From NCBI RefSeq assembly GCF_015594545.1, contig NZ_JADIIO010000001.1:868001-932000 (forward strand): a stretch of DNA of 64,000 bases. The letters are read 5' to 3'. Shown one piece after another: positions 17,332 through 31,713 of this stretch (position 1 is its first letter; each line of letters starts with the position of its first letter). The stretch is from Staphylococcus durrellii (GTDB lineage: Bacteria > Bacillota > Bacilli > Staphylococcales > Staphylococcaceae). A model generated the notes under the pieces. The model was not told where the DNA came from, did not search any database, and saw nothing but the letters and a program-made list of their open reading frames with translations. The position numbers were made by a program, and so were the translations under genes.

Positions 17332-18145
17332 TTTACAAGACATTATTGTTAGAGAAATGCAAGTGAAGCCAGAAATTGATAATGAAGTAGAAATGAGAAG
17401 TATTTTACAATTTATAAAAAATTATGTGCAGTCACATTCATTTATAAAGTCACTCGTATTAGGTATTTCTGGAGGACAAGATTCTACTTTGATGGGGAAA
17501 TTATTGCAAATAGCTGTGACTGAATTGAGAAATGAACATAGACAATGTAAATTTATCGCTGTGAAATTACCTTATGGACAACAAAAAGATGCAGATGAAG
17601 TGGAAGAAGCGCTTAATTTTATAGAACCGGATGAAATTGTTACAGTCAACATTAAACCGGCTGTAGACCAGGGTATTAATTCTTTAAAAGATGCAGGTTA
17701 TACTCTTACAGATTTCCAAAAAGGAAATGAAAAGGCTAGAGAACGTATGAAGGTTCAATTTGCAATTGCAGCAAACCAATCAGGTATTGTAGTTGGTACA
17801 GACCATTCAGCTGAAAATGTGACTGGTTTTTATACTAAATATGGCGATGGAGCTGCTGATATTGCGCCACTATTTGGTCTGGATAAACGACAAGGCCGCC
17901 AATTATTAAAATACTTAAACGCACCAAAGCAACTTTATAACAAAACACCAACCGCTGATCTTGAGGACGACAAGCCACAGTTACCAGATGAAGAAGCGCT
18001 AGGTGTAACATACGAACAGATTGATGATTACCTTGAAAATAGAACAGTGTCTAGTGATGCTAAAGAAATAATAGAGCAACATTATGTAAGAAACGCACAT
18101 AAAAGAGAATTAGCATATACGCGTTTTAGTTGGCCTAAAAATTAA
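17324..18145 (+). CDS. nadE: Ammonia-dependent NAD synthetase
   Basis: 273 residues. Amidates deamido-NAD to NAD with ATP and ammonia, the last step of the pathway. The PP-loop SGGQDS is at 49-54. Further family segments are [36 protein letters not shown] and the C-terminal [16 protein letters not shown]. No glutaminase domain, so free ammonia is used. GGAGGAAG precedes the ATG, inside the end of pncB. Confidence 0.95.
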   Translation: MSNLQDIIVREMQVKPEIDNEVEMRSILQFIKNYVQSHSFIKSLVLGISGGQDSTLMGKLLQIAVTELRNEHRQCKFIAVKLPYGQQKDADEVEEALNFIEPDEIVTVNIKPAVDQGINSLKDAGYTLTDFQKGNEKARERMKVQFAIAANQSGIVVGTDHSAENVTGFYTKYGDGAADIAPLFGLDKRQGRQLLKYLNAPKQLYNKTPTADLEDDKPQLPDEEALGVTYEQIDDYLENRTVSSDAKEIIEQHYVRNAHKRELAYTRFSWPKN

Positions 18146-18217
18146 TTTATAGTGACAAATGATTATTACGCTGATAAAATAATCTAGATTTTAATGTGAT
18201 GAAGGAAGGAAAGATTA

Positions 18218-18796
18218 ATGTCTGTTATAGCATCAAACCCATGGTTAATGGTTTTGGCAATATTTGTAATAAATGTTGCATACGTAACTTGTTTAACTAT
18301 GCGTACTATTTTAACGTTAAAAGGATATCGCTACGTTGCCGCGGTCGTGAGTTTTGTAGAAGTACTTGTTTATGTAGTTGGGTTAGGATTAGTAATGTCG
18401 AGTTTAGATCAAATTCAAAACATTGTTGCTTACGCTTTTGGTTTCTCAATTGGTATAATAGTAGGAATGAAAATCGAAGAGAAATTGGCGCTTGGCTATA
18501 CAGTCGTCAATGTAACATCTTCTGAATATGAGTTAGATTTAGCAACACAATTAAGAGATTTAGGCTATGGAGTCACACACTACACTGCACATGGCAGAGA
18601 TGGTTATCGATTAGTAGTTCAAATTTTAACGCCTAGAAAATTTGAATTTAAATTAATCGAAACAATAAAGCAAATTGACGCCAAAGCTTTCGTTATTGCA
18701 TATGAACCACGTACAATTCATGGTGGTTTCTGGGCTAAAGGTTTAAAAACTAAAAAACTTAAACAATACGATACGGATGAAGTTGAATCTATATGA
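18218..18796 (+). CDS. UPF0316 (DUF5698/DUF2179) membrane protein
   Basis: 192 residues. Three membrane segments (about 7-28, 38-60 and 66-84), then a soluble C-terminal domain of about 100 residues with [24 protein letters not shown] and PRTIHGGFW, a DUF2179-type ligand-binding fold. Function is not established. The ATG follows GAAGGAAAG. It overlaps the NETI gene by four bases, so the two form an operon after nadE. Confidence 0.82.
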   Translation: MSVIASNPWLMVLAIFVINVAYVTCLTMRTILTLKGYRYVAAVVSFVEVLVYVVGLGLVMSSLDQIQNIVAYAFGFSIGIIVGMKIEEKLALGYTVVNVTSSEYELDLATQLRDLGYGVTHYTAHGRDGYRLVVQILTPRKFEFKLIETIKQIDAKAFVIAYEPRTIHGGFWAKGLKTKKLKQYDTDEVESI

Positions 18797-18978
18797 AAAA
18801 ACAACAAAAATTTCAAGTCGCAGATAATGAAACAATTCAAGATTGCTTACAGCGTATGAAAGAACTAGGATATATGCCTATTAAACGGTTTGAAAAACCT
18901 GTTTATAAAGAAAATAGTAATGGAGATATTGAAGTTTTAAGGCAAGACATAGAATTTGTCGGTAAACTAATAGAATAA
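18793..18978 (+). CDS. NETI motif-containing small protein
   Basis: 61 residues, soluble. Named for the conserved NETI tetrapeptide seen here in [19 protein letters not shown], followed by a C-terminal region ([14 protein letters not shown]). The family is confined to Firmicutes and has no known function. It overlaps the upstream UPF0316 gene (ATGA) and ends before a terminator, so the pair is one unit and probably one function. Confidence 0.85.
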   Translation: MKKQQKFQVADNETIQDCLQRMKELGYMPIKRFEKPVYKENSNGDIEVLRQDIEFVGKLIE

Positions 18979-18989
18979 TTAAATCAGCT

Positions 18990-19032
18990 AATGGTTGAGA
19001 TAACGTATTTCTTGTGTCTCAGCCATTTTTGC
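18990..19032 (+). terminator. Terminator after the NETI gene
   Basis: AATGGTTGAGA (18990-19000) with TCTCAGCCATT (19017-19027), 11-bp stem with a G-U pair, then five T residues. Confidence 0.82.
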
Positions 19033-19176
19033 TGTTATGAAATGTTAACTTAAAAGTTTTATACTTTTGTCACTAATTCTGTTAAACTAAAATTGAACTT
19101 ACAAACACGAACTTTATAGGCAAAGTTTTCTATAATGTACATGTTTTCTTGTTTGTAACTAAAAAATAATAAATGA

Positions 19177-20487
<1,311 letters not shown>

Positions 20488-20604
20488 TATCAGTAATTTT
20501 AGTAAGCTTTTGAGATTATTTTAATTTTTTAAGGGAAATTACTACACTTTAATGCGTTAGTACGTTAAACTTGGATTAAATTGAAATATACAGGGGTTGT
20601 TTTT

Positions 20605-20907
20605 ATGCAAATTGAAAAATTAAGAGGACAAGCGTTAGATGAGTTATTTGATGCGATATTGACTCTTGAGACACGTGAAGAATGTTATCAATTTTTTGAT
20701 GATTTATGCACTGTCAATGAACTACAATCTTTATCTCAAAGATTACAAGTTGCTAAAATGATTAAGCAAGGCTATACTTACGCAACAATAGAACAAGAAT
20801 CTGGTGCGTCTACTGCAACTATCTCACGTGTGAAGAGATCACTTCAATGGGGTAATGACGCATATACGATGATATTAGAGCGTATGAATATTGAAACTAC
20901 TAATTAA
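20605..20907 (+). CDS. yerC: YerC/YecD family TrpR-related protein
   Basis: 100 residues. Helical DNA-binding protein of the TrpR/YerC family: a dimerising N-terminal helical part and a C-terminal helix-turn-helix (QGYTYATIEQESGASTATISRVKRSL, about residues 55-80). Regulatory target unknown. In Bacillus and Staphylococcus it precedes pcrB-pcrA-ligA, as here apart from the inserted carboxypeptidase gene. The ATG follows CAGGGG. Confidence 0.85.
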   Translation: MQIEKLRGQALDELFDAILTLETREECYQFFDDLCTVNELQSLSQRLQVAKMIKQGYTYATIEQESGASTATISRVKRSLQWGNDAYTMILERMNIETTN

Positions 20908-20975
20908 TCAATATTAAATGTAAAATAAAAACTTACTAATGATGTTGGTTGTATATAATTAAACAAAACCGTTAT

Positions 20976-21017
20976 AAAGCTGGGGGAGGACAATCATAGT
21001 TTCTCTCTCAGTTTTTT
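20976..21017 (+). terminator. Probable terminator after yerC
   Basis: AAGCTGGGGGAGGA near 20976-20990 pairs (several G-U) with TCTCTCTCAGTTTT ending near 21015, followed by more T residues. Confidence 0.6.
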
Positions 21018-21154
21018 ATTTTACAAAAATTTATTTTTCCCTTGTTTAATATGGTATTTTTCGTATAATAATTGTAAGCAATTTTTATAAATATTAAATT
21101 TAAATAATTTAGCTTGATAAATAACGTACGATTTATGAAAGGAAGTTTCCAGTA

Positions 21155-21835
21155 GTGAAGAAATTTTTTGGAGGCGTGACTCTCGTTTTTATAATTAGTT
21201 TTATTGTTTTTGTTTGTTTCTTTTTCTTTACTCGCCAAGACGTAGATGATAATAATTTAAATTATAAAATAGTTAAATCTAAAAATGTTTTGCCAATAAT
21301 TACAGAAGTGCACGGTGTTACTAAGGTTAATGGACATGTGATAGTAAATAAACACTATGCTTTACCTCCTTCCTATAAGCCGGGGGAAGATAAGCATGCT
21401 AAGAAGCAATTAAATAAATTGTTAGCGGCTGCAACAAAGGAGAACATTGATTTAAAATTCCGGAGCGGATATAGGAGTTATGAAGAACAACAAGAGATTA
21501 TGAAAAAGTTTGTTAAAGAAGAAGGGGAGAAACAAGCTAAACATTACACAGCTATTCCAGGACATTCCGAGCATCAAACTGGATTAGCATTTGATGTTGG
21601 TACTGACGCGCCTATAAAAGACTTTAAAAAAGATTTTGGCGTGTCTAAGGAAGGAAAATGGCTAGCACAACATGCTCCAGAATATGGTTTTATTATTCGT
21701 TATCCTAAAGGTCAAGAAAAAGAAACGGGATACTCGTATGAAGCATGGCATATTAGGTACGTTGGACCAGAGTTAGCAAAAATTCTTAAAAAAGAGAATA
21801 CCAATATAGAAGCGTATTACAATATACCTAATTAA
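21155..21835 (+). CDS. VanY-like D,D-carboxypeptidase (M15B)
   Basis: 226 residues. N-terminal membrane anchor (about 8-26), then a peptidase M15 domain that trims terminal D-Ala from peptidoglycan stems. Zinc ligands and catalytic residues are in SEHQTGLAFD (H140, D147) and EAWH (E196, H199), and the substrate loop SGYRS is at 104-108. Located outside the membrane. The GTG start has AAAGGAAG nine bases upstream. It sits between yerC and pcrB with its own terminator. Vancomycin resistance is not implied: no vanA/vanH genes are here. Confidence 0.87.
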   Translation: MKKFFGGVTLVFIISFIVFVCFFFFTRQDVDDNNLNYKIVKSKNVLPIITEVHGVTKVNGHVIVNKHYALPPSYKPGEDKHAKKQLNKLLAAATKENIDLKFRSGYRSYEEQQEIMKKFVKEEGEKQAKHYTAIPGHSEHQTGLAFDVGTDAPIKDFKKDFGVSKEGKWLAQHAPEYGFIIRYPKGQEKETGYSYEAWHIRYVGPELAKILKKENTNIEAYYNIPN

Positions 21836-21864
21836 CGTACGAATTAAATAATTATCAAAAGTGG

Positions 21865-21896
21865 AAAATCACCTTAAATATTAAGGTGATTTTTTG
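21865..21896 (+). terminator. Terminator after the carboxypeptidase gene
   Basis: Perfect 13-bp stem, AAAATCACCTTAA (21865-21877) with TTAAGGTGATTTT (21881-21893), then T residues. Confidence 0.9.
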
Positions 21897-21966
21897 TAGC
21901 AATTTTAGAACTCAAATAATAAAAATGATATAATTATATGTATGCGATATGAAGGAGTAACAAATA

Positions 21967-22659
21967 ATGTATAACATTAAAGAGTGGAAACATATATTTA
22001 AATTAGATCCTGCAAAAGCTATTAGTGATGAGGATTTAGAACAATTGTGTATGTCAAATACCGATGCCATAGTGATAGGTGGTACGGATAATGTGACTGA
22101 AGATAACGTCATTCAATTGATGAGTCGAGTTAGAAGATACCCTTTGCCATTGGCATTAGAAATTTCAAACATTGAAAGTGTCATGCCTGGCTTTGATTTT
22201 TATTTTGTACCGACTGTTTTGAACAGTCAAGATGTTACATATCATAACGGCATACTATTAAATGCTTTGAAACAATTTGGTCATGTCATAGACTTTGATG
22301 AAGTTGTGTTTGAAGGCTATGTCGTATTAAATCAAGACAGTAAAGTTGCACAGAAAACGCAAGCTAATACTGCATTAACAGCAGATGATATTGAAGCCTA
22401 TGCACAAATGGTTAATGAAATGTATAAATTACCCGTTATGTATTTGGAGTACAGTGGTCAACAGGGTGATGTAGATATGGTAAAGGCTGCTGCAAACATG
22501 CTGACAGAAACGCAGTTATTTTATGGTGGTGGCATAGAGGACTATAGTTCAGCGCGCACTATGGCGGAGATTGCCGATACGATAATAGTGGGTGATATTA
22601 TATATCAAGATATTAAAAAGGCTTTAAAAACAGTGAAAATAAAGGAGTTACCTAAATGA
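21967..22659 (+). CDS. pcrB: Heptaprenylglyceryl phosphate synthase
   Basis: 230 residues, TIM-barrel prenyltransferase. Joins heptaprenyl diphosphate to glycerol-1-phosphate, giving an archaeal-type ether lipid whose role in Firmicutes is unclear. Family segments are [39 protein letters not shown] and [12 protein letters not shown] (phosphate site). GAAGGAG precedes the ATG. The stop overlaps the pcrA start (ATGA), making the first gene of pcrB-pcrA-ligA-camS. Confidence 0.93.
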   Translation: MYNIKEWKHIFKLDPAKAISDEDLEQLCMSNTDAIVIGGTDNVTEDNVIQLMSRVRRYPLPLALEISNIESVMPGFDFYFVPTVLNSQDVTYHNGILLNALKQFGHVIDFDEVVFEGYVVLNQDSKVAQKTQANTALTADDIEAYAQMVNEMYKLPVMYLEYSGQQGDVDMVKAAANMLTETQLFYGGGIEDYSSARTMAEIADTIIVGDIIYQDIKKALKTVKIKELPK

Positions 22660-24851
22660 ATGCGTTAGTAAATAAAATGAATGATGAACAAAGCCAAGCA
22701 GTTCGAGCTACAGAAGGGCCCTTATTAATTATGGCCGGTGCTGGATCTGGAAAGACGCGTGTGTTAACACACCGCATTGCTTATTTATTAGACGAAAAAA
22801 GTGTGTCCCCCTATAATATTTTAGCGATCACTTTTACGAATAAAGCAGCACGTGAGATGAAAGAGAGAGTCGAAACCTTAGTAGGCGAAGAAGCACAAGT
22901 TATTTGGATGTCTACTTTCCACTCTATGTGTGTGAGAATATTACGTAGGGATGTAGATAGAATAGGTATTGAACGTAACTTCACTATTATCGACCCAACA
23001 GATCAAAAATCAGTAATTAAAGACGTACTTAAAACAGAAAATATCGATAGTAAACGTTTTGAACCAAGAATGTTTATCGGCGCTATTAGTAACTTGAAAA
23101 ACGAATTAAAAACACCTGAGGATGCCCAAAAAGAAGCTAACGATTATCACTCTCAAATGGTTGCCACAGTTTATAAAGGTTATCAACGTCAATTATCACG
23201 TAATGAAGCACTGGACTTTGATGATTTAATTATGACAACAATTAATTTATTTGAACGTGTACCTGAGGTGTTGGAGTATTATCAAAATAAATTTCAATAT
23301 ATACACGTCGATGAATATCAAGATACAAACAAGGCACAATACACATTAGTAAAATTATTGGCAAGAAAATTTAAAAATCTTTGTGTAGTAGGAGATTCAG
23401 ATCAATCAATTTATGGATGGCGTGGCGCTGATATTCAAAATATTTTATCGTTCGAAGAAGATTATCCTGAAGCCAAAACAATCTTTTTAGAACAAAATTA
23501 TCGTTCTACAAAAACCATTCTAACTGCTGCTAATGAAGTGATTAAAAACAATTCTGAACGAAAGCCTAAAGGATTGTGGACAGGAAATACACAAGGTGAA
23601 AAAATTCATTACTATGAAGCGATGACTGAACGTGATGAAGCCGAGTACGTAGTGAAAGAAATAATTAAACAACAAAAAAATAATAAAAAGTTTAAAGATA
23701 TGGCTATTCTTTACCGTACAAATGCACAATCTCGTGTACTTGAAGAAACATTTATGAAATCTAATATCCCATACACAATGGTCGGTGGACAGAAGTTCTA
23801 TGACAGAAAAGAGATTAAAGATATTTTAAGTTATTTACGTATTGTGGCTAATAGCAACGATGACATTAGTTTACAACGTATAATAAATGTTCCAAAAAGA
23901 GGTATAGGTCCATCATCTGTCGAAAAAATACAGAAATATGCTGTAGATAGTGATATTAGTATGTTTGATGCTTTAGGCGAAGTAGATTTCATTGGATTAT
24001 CTAAAAAAGTTACGCAAGAATGTATTAATTTTTATGAGTTAATGCAAAACTTAATTAAAGAACAAGAATTTTTAGAAATAAGTGAAATTGTCGAAGAGAT
24101 AATGCAAAAATCAGGCTATAGAGAAATGTTAGAAAAAGAACAAACATTGGAATCTCGTAGTAGACTTGAAAATATCGATGAGTTTATGTCTGTACCTAAA
24201 GATTACGAAAAAAATACACCATTAGAAGAACAATCCCTTATTAATTTCTTAACTGACCTCTCATTAGTGGCTGATATTGATGAAACACAAATTGAAAATG
24301 GTGTGACATTAATGACAATGCACTCGGCTAAAGGTCTTGAGTTTCCAGTTGTCTTTATAATGGGGATGGAAGAATCATTATTCCCTCATATTAGAGCTAT
24401 AAAAAGTGACGATGATCATGAAATGGAAGAAGAGCGTAGAATTTGCTATGTAGCAATTACAAGAGCAGAGGAAGAATTATACATTACACATGCTACTTCT
24501 AGAATGTTATTTGGACGTTCTCAATCTAATTTACCATCTCGTTTCCTTAAAGAAATCCCTGAAAATCTATTAGAAGATGTTAAAGGTATGAGTAAAGCAT
24601 CTAGTAAATTCAGTAACGCTACTAAAACGCCAGAAAAAAGAGGATTTAGTAAACAAGTTCGCTCAAATAAACAACAAAGTAACACTAGTTGGAATGTAGG
24701 AGACAAAGTGATCCATAAATCATGGGGCGAGGGCATGGTGAGTAACGTTTCAGAAAAAAATGGATCAGTGGAGCTTGATATTATTTTCAAATCTGAAGGC
24801 CCTAAGCGTTTATTAGCTCAATTTGCACCAATCGAAAAAAAGGGGGAATAA
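22656..24851 (+). CDS. pcrA: ATP-dependent DNA helicase PcrA (UvrD family)
   Basis: 731 residues. 3'-5' SF1A helicase essential for repair and rolling-circle plasmid replication. Visible motifs: Q motif (NDEQSQAV), Walker A (GAGSGKT, 28-34), TFTNKAA (Ia), DEYQDTN (motif II), [13 protein letters not shown] (III), NYRS (IV), [11 protein letters not shown] (V) and [11 protein letters not shown] (VI). The C-terminal tail ends with the RNA polymerase-interaction Tudor-like region ([15 protein letters not shown]). Overlaps pcrB by four bases and is three bases from ligA. Confidence 0.97.
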   Translation: MNALVNKMNDEQSQAVRATEGPLLIMAGAGSGKTRVLTHRIAYLLDEKSVSPYNILAITFTNKAAREMKERVETLVGEEAQVIWMSTFHSMCVRILRRDVDRIGIERNFTIIDPTDQKSVIKDVLKTENIDSKRFEPRMFIGAISNLKNELKTPEDAQKEANDYHSQMVATVYKGYQRQLSRNEALDFDDLIMTTINLFERVPEVLEYYQNKFQYIHVDEYQDTNKAQYTLVKLLARKFKNLCVVGDSDQSIYGWRGADIQNILSFEEDYPEAKTIFLEQNYRSTKTILTAANEVIKNNSERKPKGLWTGNTQGEKIHYYEAMTERDEAEYVVKEIIKQQKNNKKFKDMAILYRTNAQSRVLEETFMKSNIPYTMVGGQKFYDRKEIKDILSYLRIVANSNDDISLQRIINVPKRGIGPSSVEKIQKYAVDSDISMFDALGEVDFIGLSKKVTQECINFYELMQNLIKEQEFLEISEIVEEIMQKSGYREMLEKEQTLESRSRLENIDEFMSVPKDYEKNTPLEEQSLINFLTDLSLVADIDETQIENGVTLMTMHSAKGLEFPVVFIMGMEESLFPHIRAIKSDDDHEMEEERRICYVAITRAEEELYITHATSRMLFGRSQSNLPSRFLKEIPENLLEDVKGMSKASSKFSNATKTPEKRGFSKQVRSNKQQSNTSWNVGDKVIHKSWGEGMVSNVSEKNGSVELDIIFKSEGPKRLLAQFAPIEKKGE

Positions 24852-26861
<2,010 letters not shown>

Positions 26862-26873
26862 AGGGGATCTTGC

Positions 26874-28085
26874 ATGAAACGGACGTTAACATTATTTTTA
26901 TCCGCAATAATTTTATTATCGGCATGTGGTACTAATGACAATGAGAAAAAAGATGCAACAAACAATAAACAAGCTACAAAAAATGATTCTGGTTCAGTTA
27001 AAAAGATAGCTACAGACAAAAATGTTCAAGGCGATAACTACAGAACAATATTGCCATTTAAAGAAAGCCAAAGCCGTGGATTGTTACAAGATAATATGGC
27101 AAATAGTTATAATGGTGAGGATTTTGAAGCTGGTTTGCTAGATTTGAGTAAACAAGTCTTTCCAACTAAAGATTATTTATATCAAGATGGTCAATATTTA
27201 GATAAAGACACTACAAACGCTTATTTAAAACCTAAGTATACTAAGTCTGAAATTGATAAAATGAGCAGCTCTGAACGTAAAGAGAAAAAAGCAAGTGAAA
27301 ATTTAGGTTTGAATCCATCTCATAATGGAGAAACAAATCCTGAAAAAATTGCTAATAATTCTCCAGCTTATTTATCTAATATATTAGAGCAAGACTTCTA
27401 TGATGATGGCGATACTAAAGGTAAGAAAATAAAAGGTATGACAATTGGTTTAGCGATGAATGGTACATACTATTATCAAAAAGAAAAAGATGGGGATACA
27501 TTTAGTAAGAAATTAGACGATAATGAAATTAAAAAACAAGGCAAACAAATGGCTAGCGAGATTTTATCAAGATTAAGAGAAAACAAAAACTTGAAAAACA
27601 TTCCTATTCACTTTGCAATTTATAAACAATCTGGAGAGAATGCGATTATACCTGGCGAATTTGTTGCCGGGACTACTGCAGATAAAGGTAAAACGCGTAT
27701 TAATGAATGGAAAAATATTAGTCAGAAATCTGTATTACTACCATCAGATGAGGCTGGTAATATTGATGAAAATTTAAATTCTAACTTTAAACAATTTAAT
27801 GATAATTTACAATCTTATTTTAATAACTTCACTCAAGCAGTAGGAACTGTGAAATTTGAAAATAAAAAAGCAAAATCATTATCTGTAGATTTACCTATCG
27901 ATTATTATAGTAAAGCAGAAACAATTGGTATTACACAATATGTTACGCAACAAGCGGATAAATACTTTGATGATATTGACGAATACGAAATTCATATTAA
28001 AGATGGAAATAATCCGAAAGCTTTAATAAGTAAATCTAAAGACGAAGATAAGCCAAAAGTTCACATTTATACAAATAGTAATTAA
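26874..28085 (+). CDS. camS: CamS sex pheromone precursor lipoprotein
   Basis: 403 residues. Lipoprotein signal peptide with lipobox LSAC; C18 becomes the lipidated N-terminus. The mature part is a two-lobed extracellular CamS domain. In S. aureus the signal peptide of CamS is processed to a heptapeptide mimicking enterococcal pheromone cAM373 (AIFILAS). Here the seven residues before C18 read AIILLSA. AGAGGGG precedes the ATG, 12 bp after ligA, so it closes the pcrB operon; a terminator follows. Confidence 0.92.
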   Translation: MKRTLTLFLSAIILLSACGTNDNEKKDATNNKQATKNDSGSVKKIATDKNVQGDNYRTILPFKESQSRGLLQDNMANSYNGEDFEAGLLDLSKQVFPTKDYLYQDGQYLDKDTTNAYLKPKYTKSEIDKMSSSERKEKKASENLGLNPSHNGETNPEKIANNSPAYLSNILEQDFYDDGDTKGKKIKGMTIGLAMNGTYYYQKEKDGDTFSKKLDDNEIKKQGKQMASEILSRLRENKNLKNIPIHFAIYKQSGENAIIPGEFVAGTTADKGKTRINEWKNISQKSVLLPSDEAGNIDENLNSNFKQFNDNLQSYFNNFTQAVGTVKFENKKAKSLSVDLPIDYYSKAETIGITQYVTQQADKYFDDIDEYEIHIKDGNNPKALISKSKDEDKPKVHIYTNSN

Positions 28086-28106
28086 GCATTAGAGTTTCTG
28101 AATAGG

Positions 28107-28142
28107 CACGTTGTCACATAAAGTTTGTGGCGACGTGTTTTT
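28107..28142 (+). terminator. Terminator after camS
   Basis: CACGTTGTCACA (28107-28118) with TGTGGCGACGTG (28126-28137), 12-bp stem with G-U pairs, then five T residues. Confidence 0.85.
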
Positions 28143-28324
28143 AATATTAAAATATTAAGATATTCAATGTAATATACAAAATTATGTTTAATATTTTTCT
28201 ATATAATTGTATAAAGTTTTTGAGCTTTTAATAATCCGTCGCTTTTTAACGAAAAATTTAGATTTTTAGGTGAAATTTTGATACAATTTTGTAGTGAATG
28301 AGTAAAAGGAGGCTTTTTAATATA

Positions 28325-28627
28325 ATGGCTAAAGTTACACGTGAAGAAGTTAAACATATAGCTAATTTAGCTAGACTTCAAATTTCTGAAGATGAAACAA
28401 CTGAAATGCAAGAAACGCTAGAAACAATTTTAAACTTTGCAAATCAAATCGATTCAGCGAACACAAGTGATATCGAACCCACAAATCATGTACTTGATTT
28501 ACAAAATGTTTTACGTGAAGATAAAGCACAAGAGGGTATTCCTCAAGAGCTTGCATTAAAAAATGCGAAAGAAACGGAAGATGGGCAGTTTAAAGTACCA
28601 TCTATCATGAATGAGGAGGACGCTTAA
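28325..28627 (+). CDS. gatC: Asp/Glu-tRNA amidotransferase subunit C
   Basis: 100 residues, helical clamp that holds GatA and GatB together. Typical opening [18 protein letters not shown] and the proline-rich end LRED with ALKNA. The complex amidates Glu-tRNA(Gln) since staphylococci lack GlnRS. The ATG at 28325 follows AAAGGAGG; the ORF upstream of it is not coding. First gene of gatCAB; one base separates its stop from gatA. Confidence 0.93.
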   Translation: MAKVTREEVKHIANLARLQISEDETTEMQETLETILNFANQIDSANTSDIEPTNHVLDLQNVLREDKAQEGIPQELALKNAKETEDGQFKVPSIMNEEDA

Positions 28628-28628
28628 A

Positions 28629-30086
28629 ATGACCATCCGTTACGAATCTGTGGAAAACCTAATTAAATTAATTGAAAGTAAAGAAATAACACCATCACAA
28701 ATTGTTAATGATATTTATAACGCAATTGAAGAAACAGACCCAACAGTTAAATCTTTTCTTGCTCTTGATAAAGAAAATGCATTAGCTAAAGCACAAGAAC
28801 TTGATGACTTACAAGCTAAAGGTCAAATAGAAGGTAAATTATTTGGTATCCCTATGGGTATCAAAGACAATATCATTACTGAAGGTGTAGTAACTACATG
28901 TGCAAGTAAAATGTTAGAAGGCTTTGTACCGATTTATGAATCAACTGTAATGAATAAATTAAAAAATGAAAATGCAGTGTTAATCGGAAAGTTAAACATG
29001 GATGAATTTGCGATGGGTGGGTCTACAGAGACATCTTATTATAAAAAAACTGTTAACCCATTTGATCACACTGCAGTGCCTGGCGGTTCTTCAGGTGGTT
29101 CTGCTGCAGCAGTTGCGGCAGGCTTAGTACCATTCAGTTTAGGTTCAGATACTGGTGGTTCAATTCGACAACCAGCTGCTTACTGCGGAATCGTTGGTAT
29201 GAAACCTACTTATGGTCGCGTGTCACGTTTTGGTTTAGTTGCGTTCGCATCTTCTTTAGACCAAATTGGTCCGTTAACACGTAATGTTAAGGATAATGCT
29301 TTAGTATTAGAAGCCATCACTGGTGTAGATGAAAATGATTCTACAAGTGCGCCTGTAAGCGAAGCTGACTATACAGTTGATATAGGTAAAGATATTGAAG
29401 GTTTAAAAGTAGCGTTGCCAAAAGAATATTTAGGCGAAGGTGTATCTGAGGACGTTAAATCTGCAGTTAAAGAAGCAGTTGAAACGCTAAAATCACTTGG
29501 TGCTACAGTGGATGAAGTTTCATTACCTAATACTAAATATGGTATTCCATCATATTATGTTATTGCATCATCTGAAGCATCATCAAACTTATCTCGTTTT
29601 GATGGTATTAGATATGGTTACCATTCAACTGAAGCAAAATCTTTAGAAGAACTATATAAAATGTCAAGAAGTGAAGGATTTGGCGAAGAAGTTAAACGTC
29701 GTATCTTGTTAGGTACATTTGCATTAAGTTCTGGTTATTATGATGCTTTTTACAAAAAGTCTCAAAAAGTTAGAACTTTAATTAAAAATGATTTTGATAG
29801 TATCTTTGAAAATTATGATGTTGTTGTTGGCCCAACTACACCAACTACAGCATTTAATATTGGTGAGGAAATTGACGATCCATTAACAATGTATGCGAAT
29901 GATTTATTAACTACTCCAGTAAATCTAGCTGGTTTACCAGGTATTTCAGTACCATGTGGACTTTCAAATAATCGTCCTATTGGCTTACAAATCATTGGTA
30001 AACCGTTCGATGAGAAAACGTTATATCGTGTCGCTTATCAATATGAAACACAATTTAACTTTCATGATAAATACGAAAAATTATAA
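28629..30086 (+). CDS. gatA: Asp/Glu-tRNA amidotransferase subunit A
   Basis: 485 residues, amidase that releases ammonia from glutamine for transamidation. The Ser-cisSer-Lys triad is K79 (GIKDN), S154 ([11 protein letters not shown]) and S178 (DTGGSIRQP), at the same numbers as in S. aureus GatA. GAGGAGG stands before the ATG at 28629. Co-transcribed with gatC and gatB. Confidence 0.97.
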   Translation: MTIRYESVENLIKLIESKEITPSQIVNDIYNAIEETDPTVKSFLALDKENALAKAQELDDLQAKGQIEGKLFGIPMGIKDNIITEGVVTTCASKMLEGFVPIYESTVMNKLKNENAVLIGKLNMDEFAMGGSTETSYYKKTVNPFDHTAVPGGSSGGSAAAVAAGLVPFSLGSDTGGSIRQPAAYCGIVGMKPTYGRVSRFGLVAFASSLDQIGPLTRNVKDNALVLEAITGVDENDSTSAPVSEADYTVDIGKDIEGLKVALPKEYLGEGVSEDVKSAVKEAVETLKSLGATVDEVSLPNTKYGIPSYYVIASSEASSNLSRFDGIRYGYHSTEAKSLEELYKMSRSEGFGEEVKRRILLGTFALSSGYYDAFYKKSQKVRTLIKNDFDSIFENYDVVVGPTTPTTAFNIGEEIDDPLTMYANDLLTTPVNLAGLPGISVPCGLSNNRPIGLQIIGKPFDEKTLYRVAYQYETQFNFHDKYEKL

Positions 30087-30098
30087 GGAGTGGAAATA

Positions 30099-31526
30099 AT
30101 GCATTTTGAAACAGTTATCGGACTTGAAGTCCACGTCGAATTAAAAACAGACTCAAAAATGTTTTCTCCGTCACCAGCACATTTTGGTGCAAAACCAAAC
30201 TCAAACACTAATGTTATAGACCTTGGTTACCCAGGTGTTTTACCTGTCGTAAATAGACGAGCTGTTGATTGGGCTATGAGAGCATCTATGGCTTTAAATA
30301 TGGATATCGCAACTGAATCTAAGTTTGACCGTAAAAACTATTTCTATCCAGATAATCCAAAAGCATATCAAATCTCACAATTTGATCAGCCAATAGGTGA
30401 AAATGGATATATAGATATAGAAGTTGATGGTGAAACGAAGCGTATCGGTATTACACGCTTGCATATGGAAGAAGATGCTGGTAAATCAACTCACAAAGAT
30501 GGTTATTCACTTGTTGACTTAAATAGACAAGGTACGCCATTAATTGAGATTGTTTCTGAGCCAGACATTCGCTCACCACAAGAAGCATATGCTTACCTTG
30601 AAAAATTGCGTTCAATCATTCAATATACTGGTGTTTCTGATTGTAAAATGGAAGAGGGTTCATTACGTTGTGATGCGAATATTTCATTGCGTCCGTATGG
30701 ACAGAAAGAATTTGGTACAAAAGCTGAATTGAAAAACTTGAACTCATTTACTTATGTACGTAAAGGATTAGAATATGAAGAAAAACGACAAGAAGAAGAA
30801 TTATTGAATGGCGGAGAAATCCTACAAGAAACACGCCGTTTTGATGAATCCAACGGTAAAACAATTTTAATGCGTGTTAAGGAAGGTTCAGATGATTATC
30901 GTTACTTCCCAGAACCAGATATCGTTCCACTTTATGTTGATGAAGAATGGAAAGAACGTGTACGTCAGACAATTCCTGAATTACCAGACGAAAGAAAAGA
31001 AAAATACGTGTCTCAATATGGTTTACCTGCATATGATGCACATGTATTAACATTGACTAAAGAAATGTCAGATTTCTTCGAAGGTGCAGTTAAAGAAGGC
31101 GCTGATATTAAATTAACTTCAAACTGGTTAATGGGTGGCGTGAACGAATATTTAAATAAAAATCAAATCGATCTACAAGATACTAAATTAACACCTGAAA
31201 ACTTAGCAGGTATGATTAAGTTAATTGAAGACGGTACGATGAGTAGTAAAATTGCGAAAAAAGTATTCCCTGAACTGGCTGAAAATGGTGGAGATGCTAA
31301 GCAAATTATGGAAGATAAAGGTTTGGTACAAATTTCAGATGAAGCTACTTTACTTAAATTTGTAAATGAAGCTTTAGATAATAATCCTCAATCAGTAGAA
31401 GATTATAAAAACGGCAAAGGCAAAGCTATGGGCTTCTTAGTTGGTCAAATTATGAAAGCCTCAAAAGGCCAAGCCAATCCACAGCTAGTCAATCAACTAT
31501 TAAAACAAGAGCTAGATAAACGCTAA
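30099..31526 (+). CDS. gatB: Asp/Glu-tRNA amidotransferase subunit B
   Basis: 475 residues. Binds the misacylated tRNA, activates the glutamyl carboxylate with ATP and receives ammonia through a tunnel from GatA. Segments [48 protein letters not shown] and YRYFPEPDI are diagnostic; the C-terminal YqeY-like domain covers roughly the last 150 residues. The ATG at 30099 follows AAGGAGTG. Last gene of the operon. Confidence 0.97.
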   Translation: MHFETVIGLEVHVELKTDSKMFSPSPAHFGAKPNSNTNVIDLGYPGVLPVVNRRAVDWAMRASMALNMDIATESKFDRKNYFYPDNPKAYQISQFDQPIGENGYIDIEVDGETKRIGITRLHMEEDAGKSTHKDGYSLVDLNRQGTPLIEIVSEPDIRSPQEAYAYLEKLRSIIQYTGVSDCKMEEGSLRCDANISLRPYGQKEFGTKAELKNLNSFTYVRKGLEYEEKRQEEELLNGGEILQETRRFDESNGKTILMRVKEGSDDYRYFPEPDIVPLYVDEEWKERVRQTIPELPDERKEKYVSQYGLPAYDAHVLTLTKEMSDFFEGAVKEGADIKLTSNWLMGGVNEYLNKNQIDLQDTKLTPENLAGMIKLIEDGTMSSKIAKKVFPELAENGGDAKQIMEDKGLVQISDEATLLKFVNEALDNNPQSVEDYKNGKGKAMGFLVGQIMKASKGQANPQLVNQLLKQELDKR

Positions 31527-31570
31527 TATATTAGTTAGTTGTTTAATGTTACTAAATGATAGATTTAGGG

Positions 31571-31598
31571 CCTGCAAGCAATTTAAATTGCTTGCAGG
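31571..31598 (+). terminator. Hairpin after gatCAB
   Basis: Perfect palindrome, CCTGCAAGCAATTT directly followed by AAATTGCTTGCAGG. The T-tract after it is interrupted (TTACTTATTTTA), so termination may be incomplete. Confidence 0.72.
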
Positions 31599-31713
31599 TT
31601 ACTTATTTTATTAAAAAGTCAACGCATTATTAAATTGAATAATTTAAATGCTTTCAACTGAACTATAAATACTTTAATATAGATGATGAGTATACTAAGT
31701 TGAGGGATAAACT

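Noticed and set aside
18196..18525. 109-codon ORF overlapping the UPF0316 gene
   Set aside because: Same strand but another frame; the protein is basic and cysteine-rich without a recognisable domain, whereas the overlapping frame gives a clean membrane protein.
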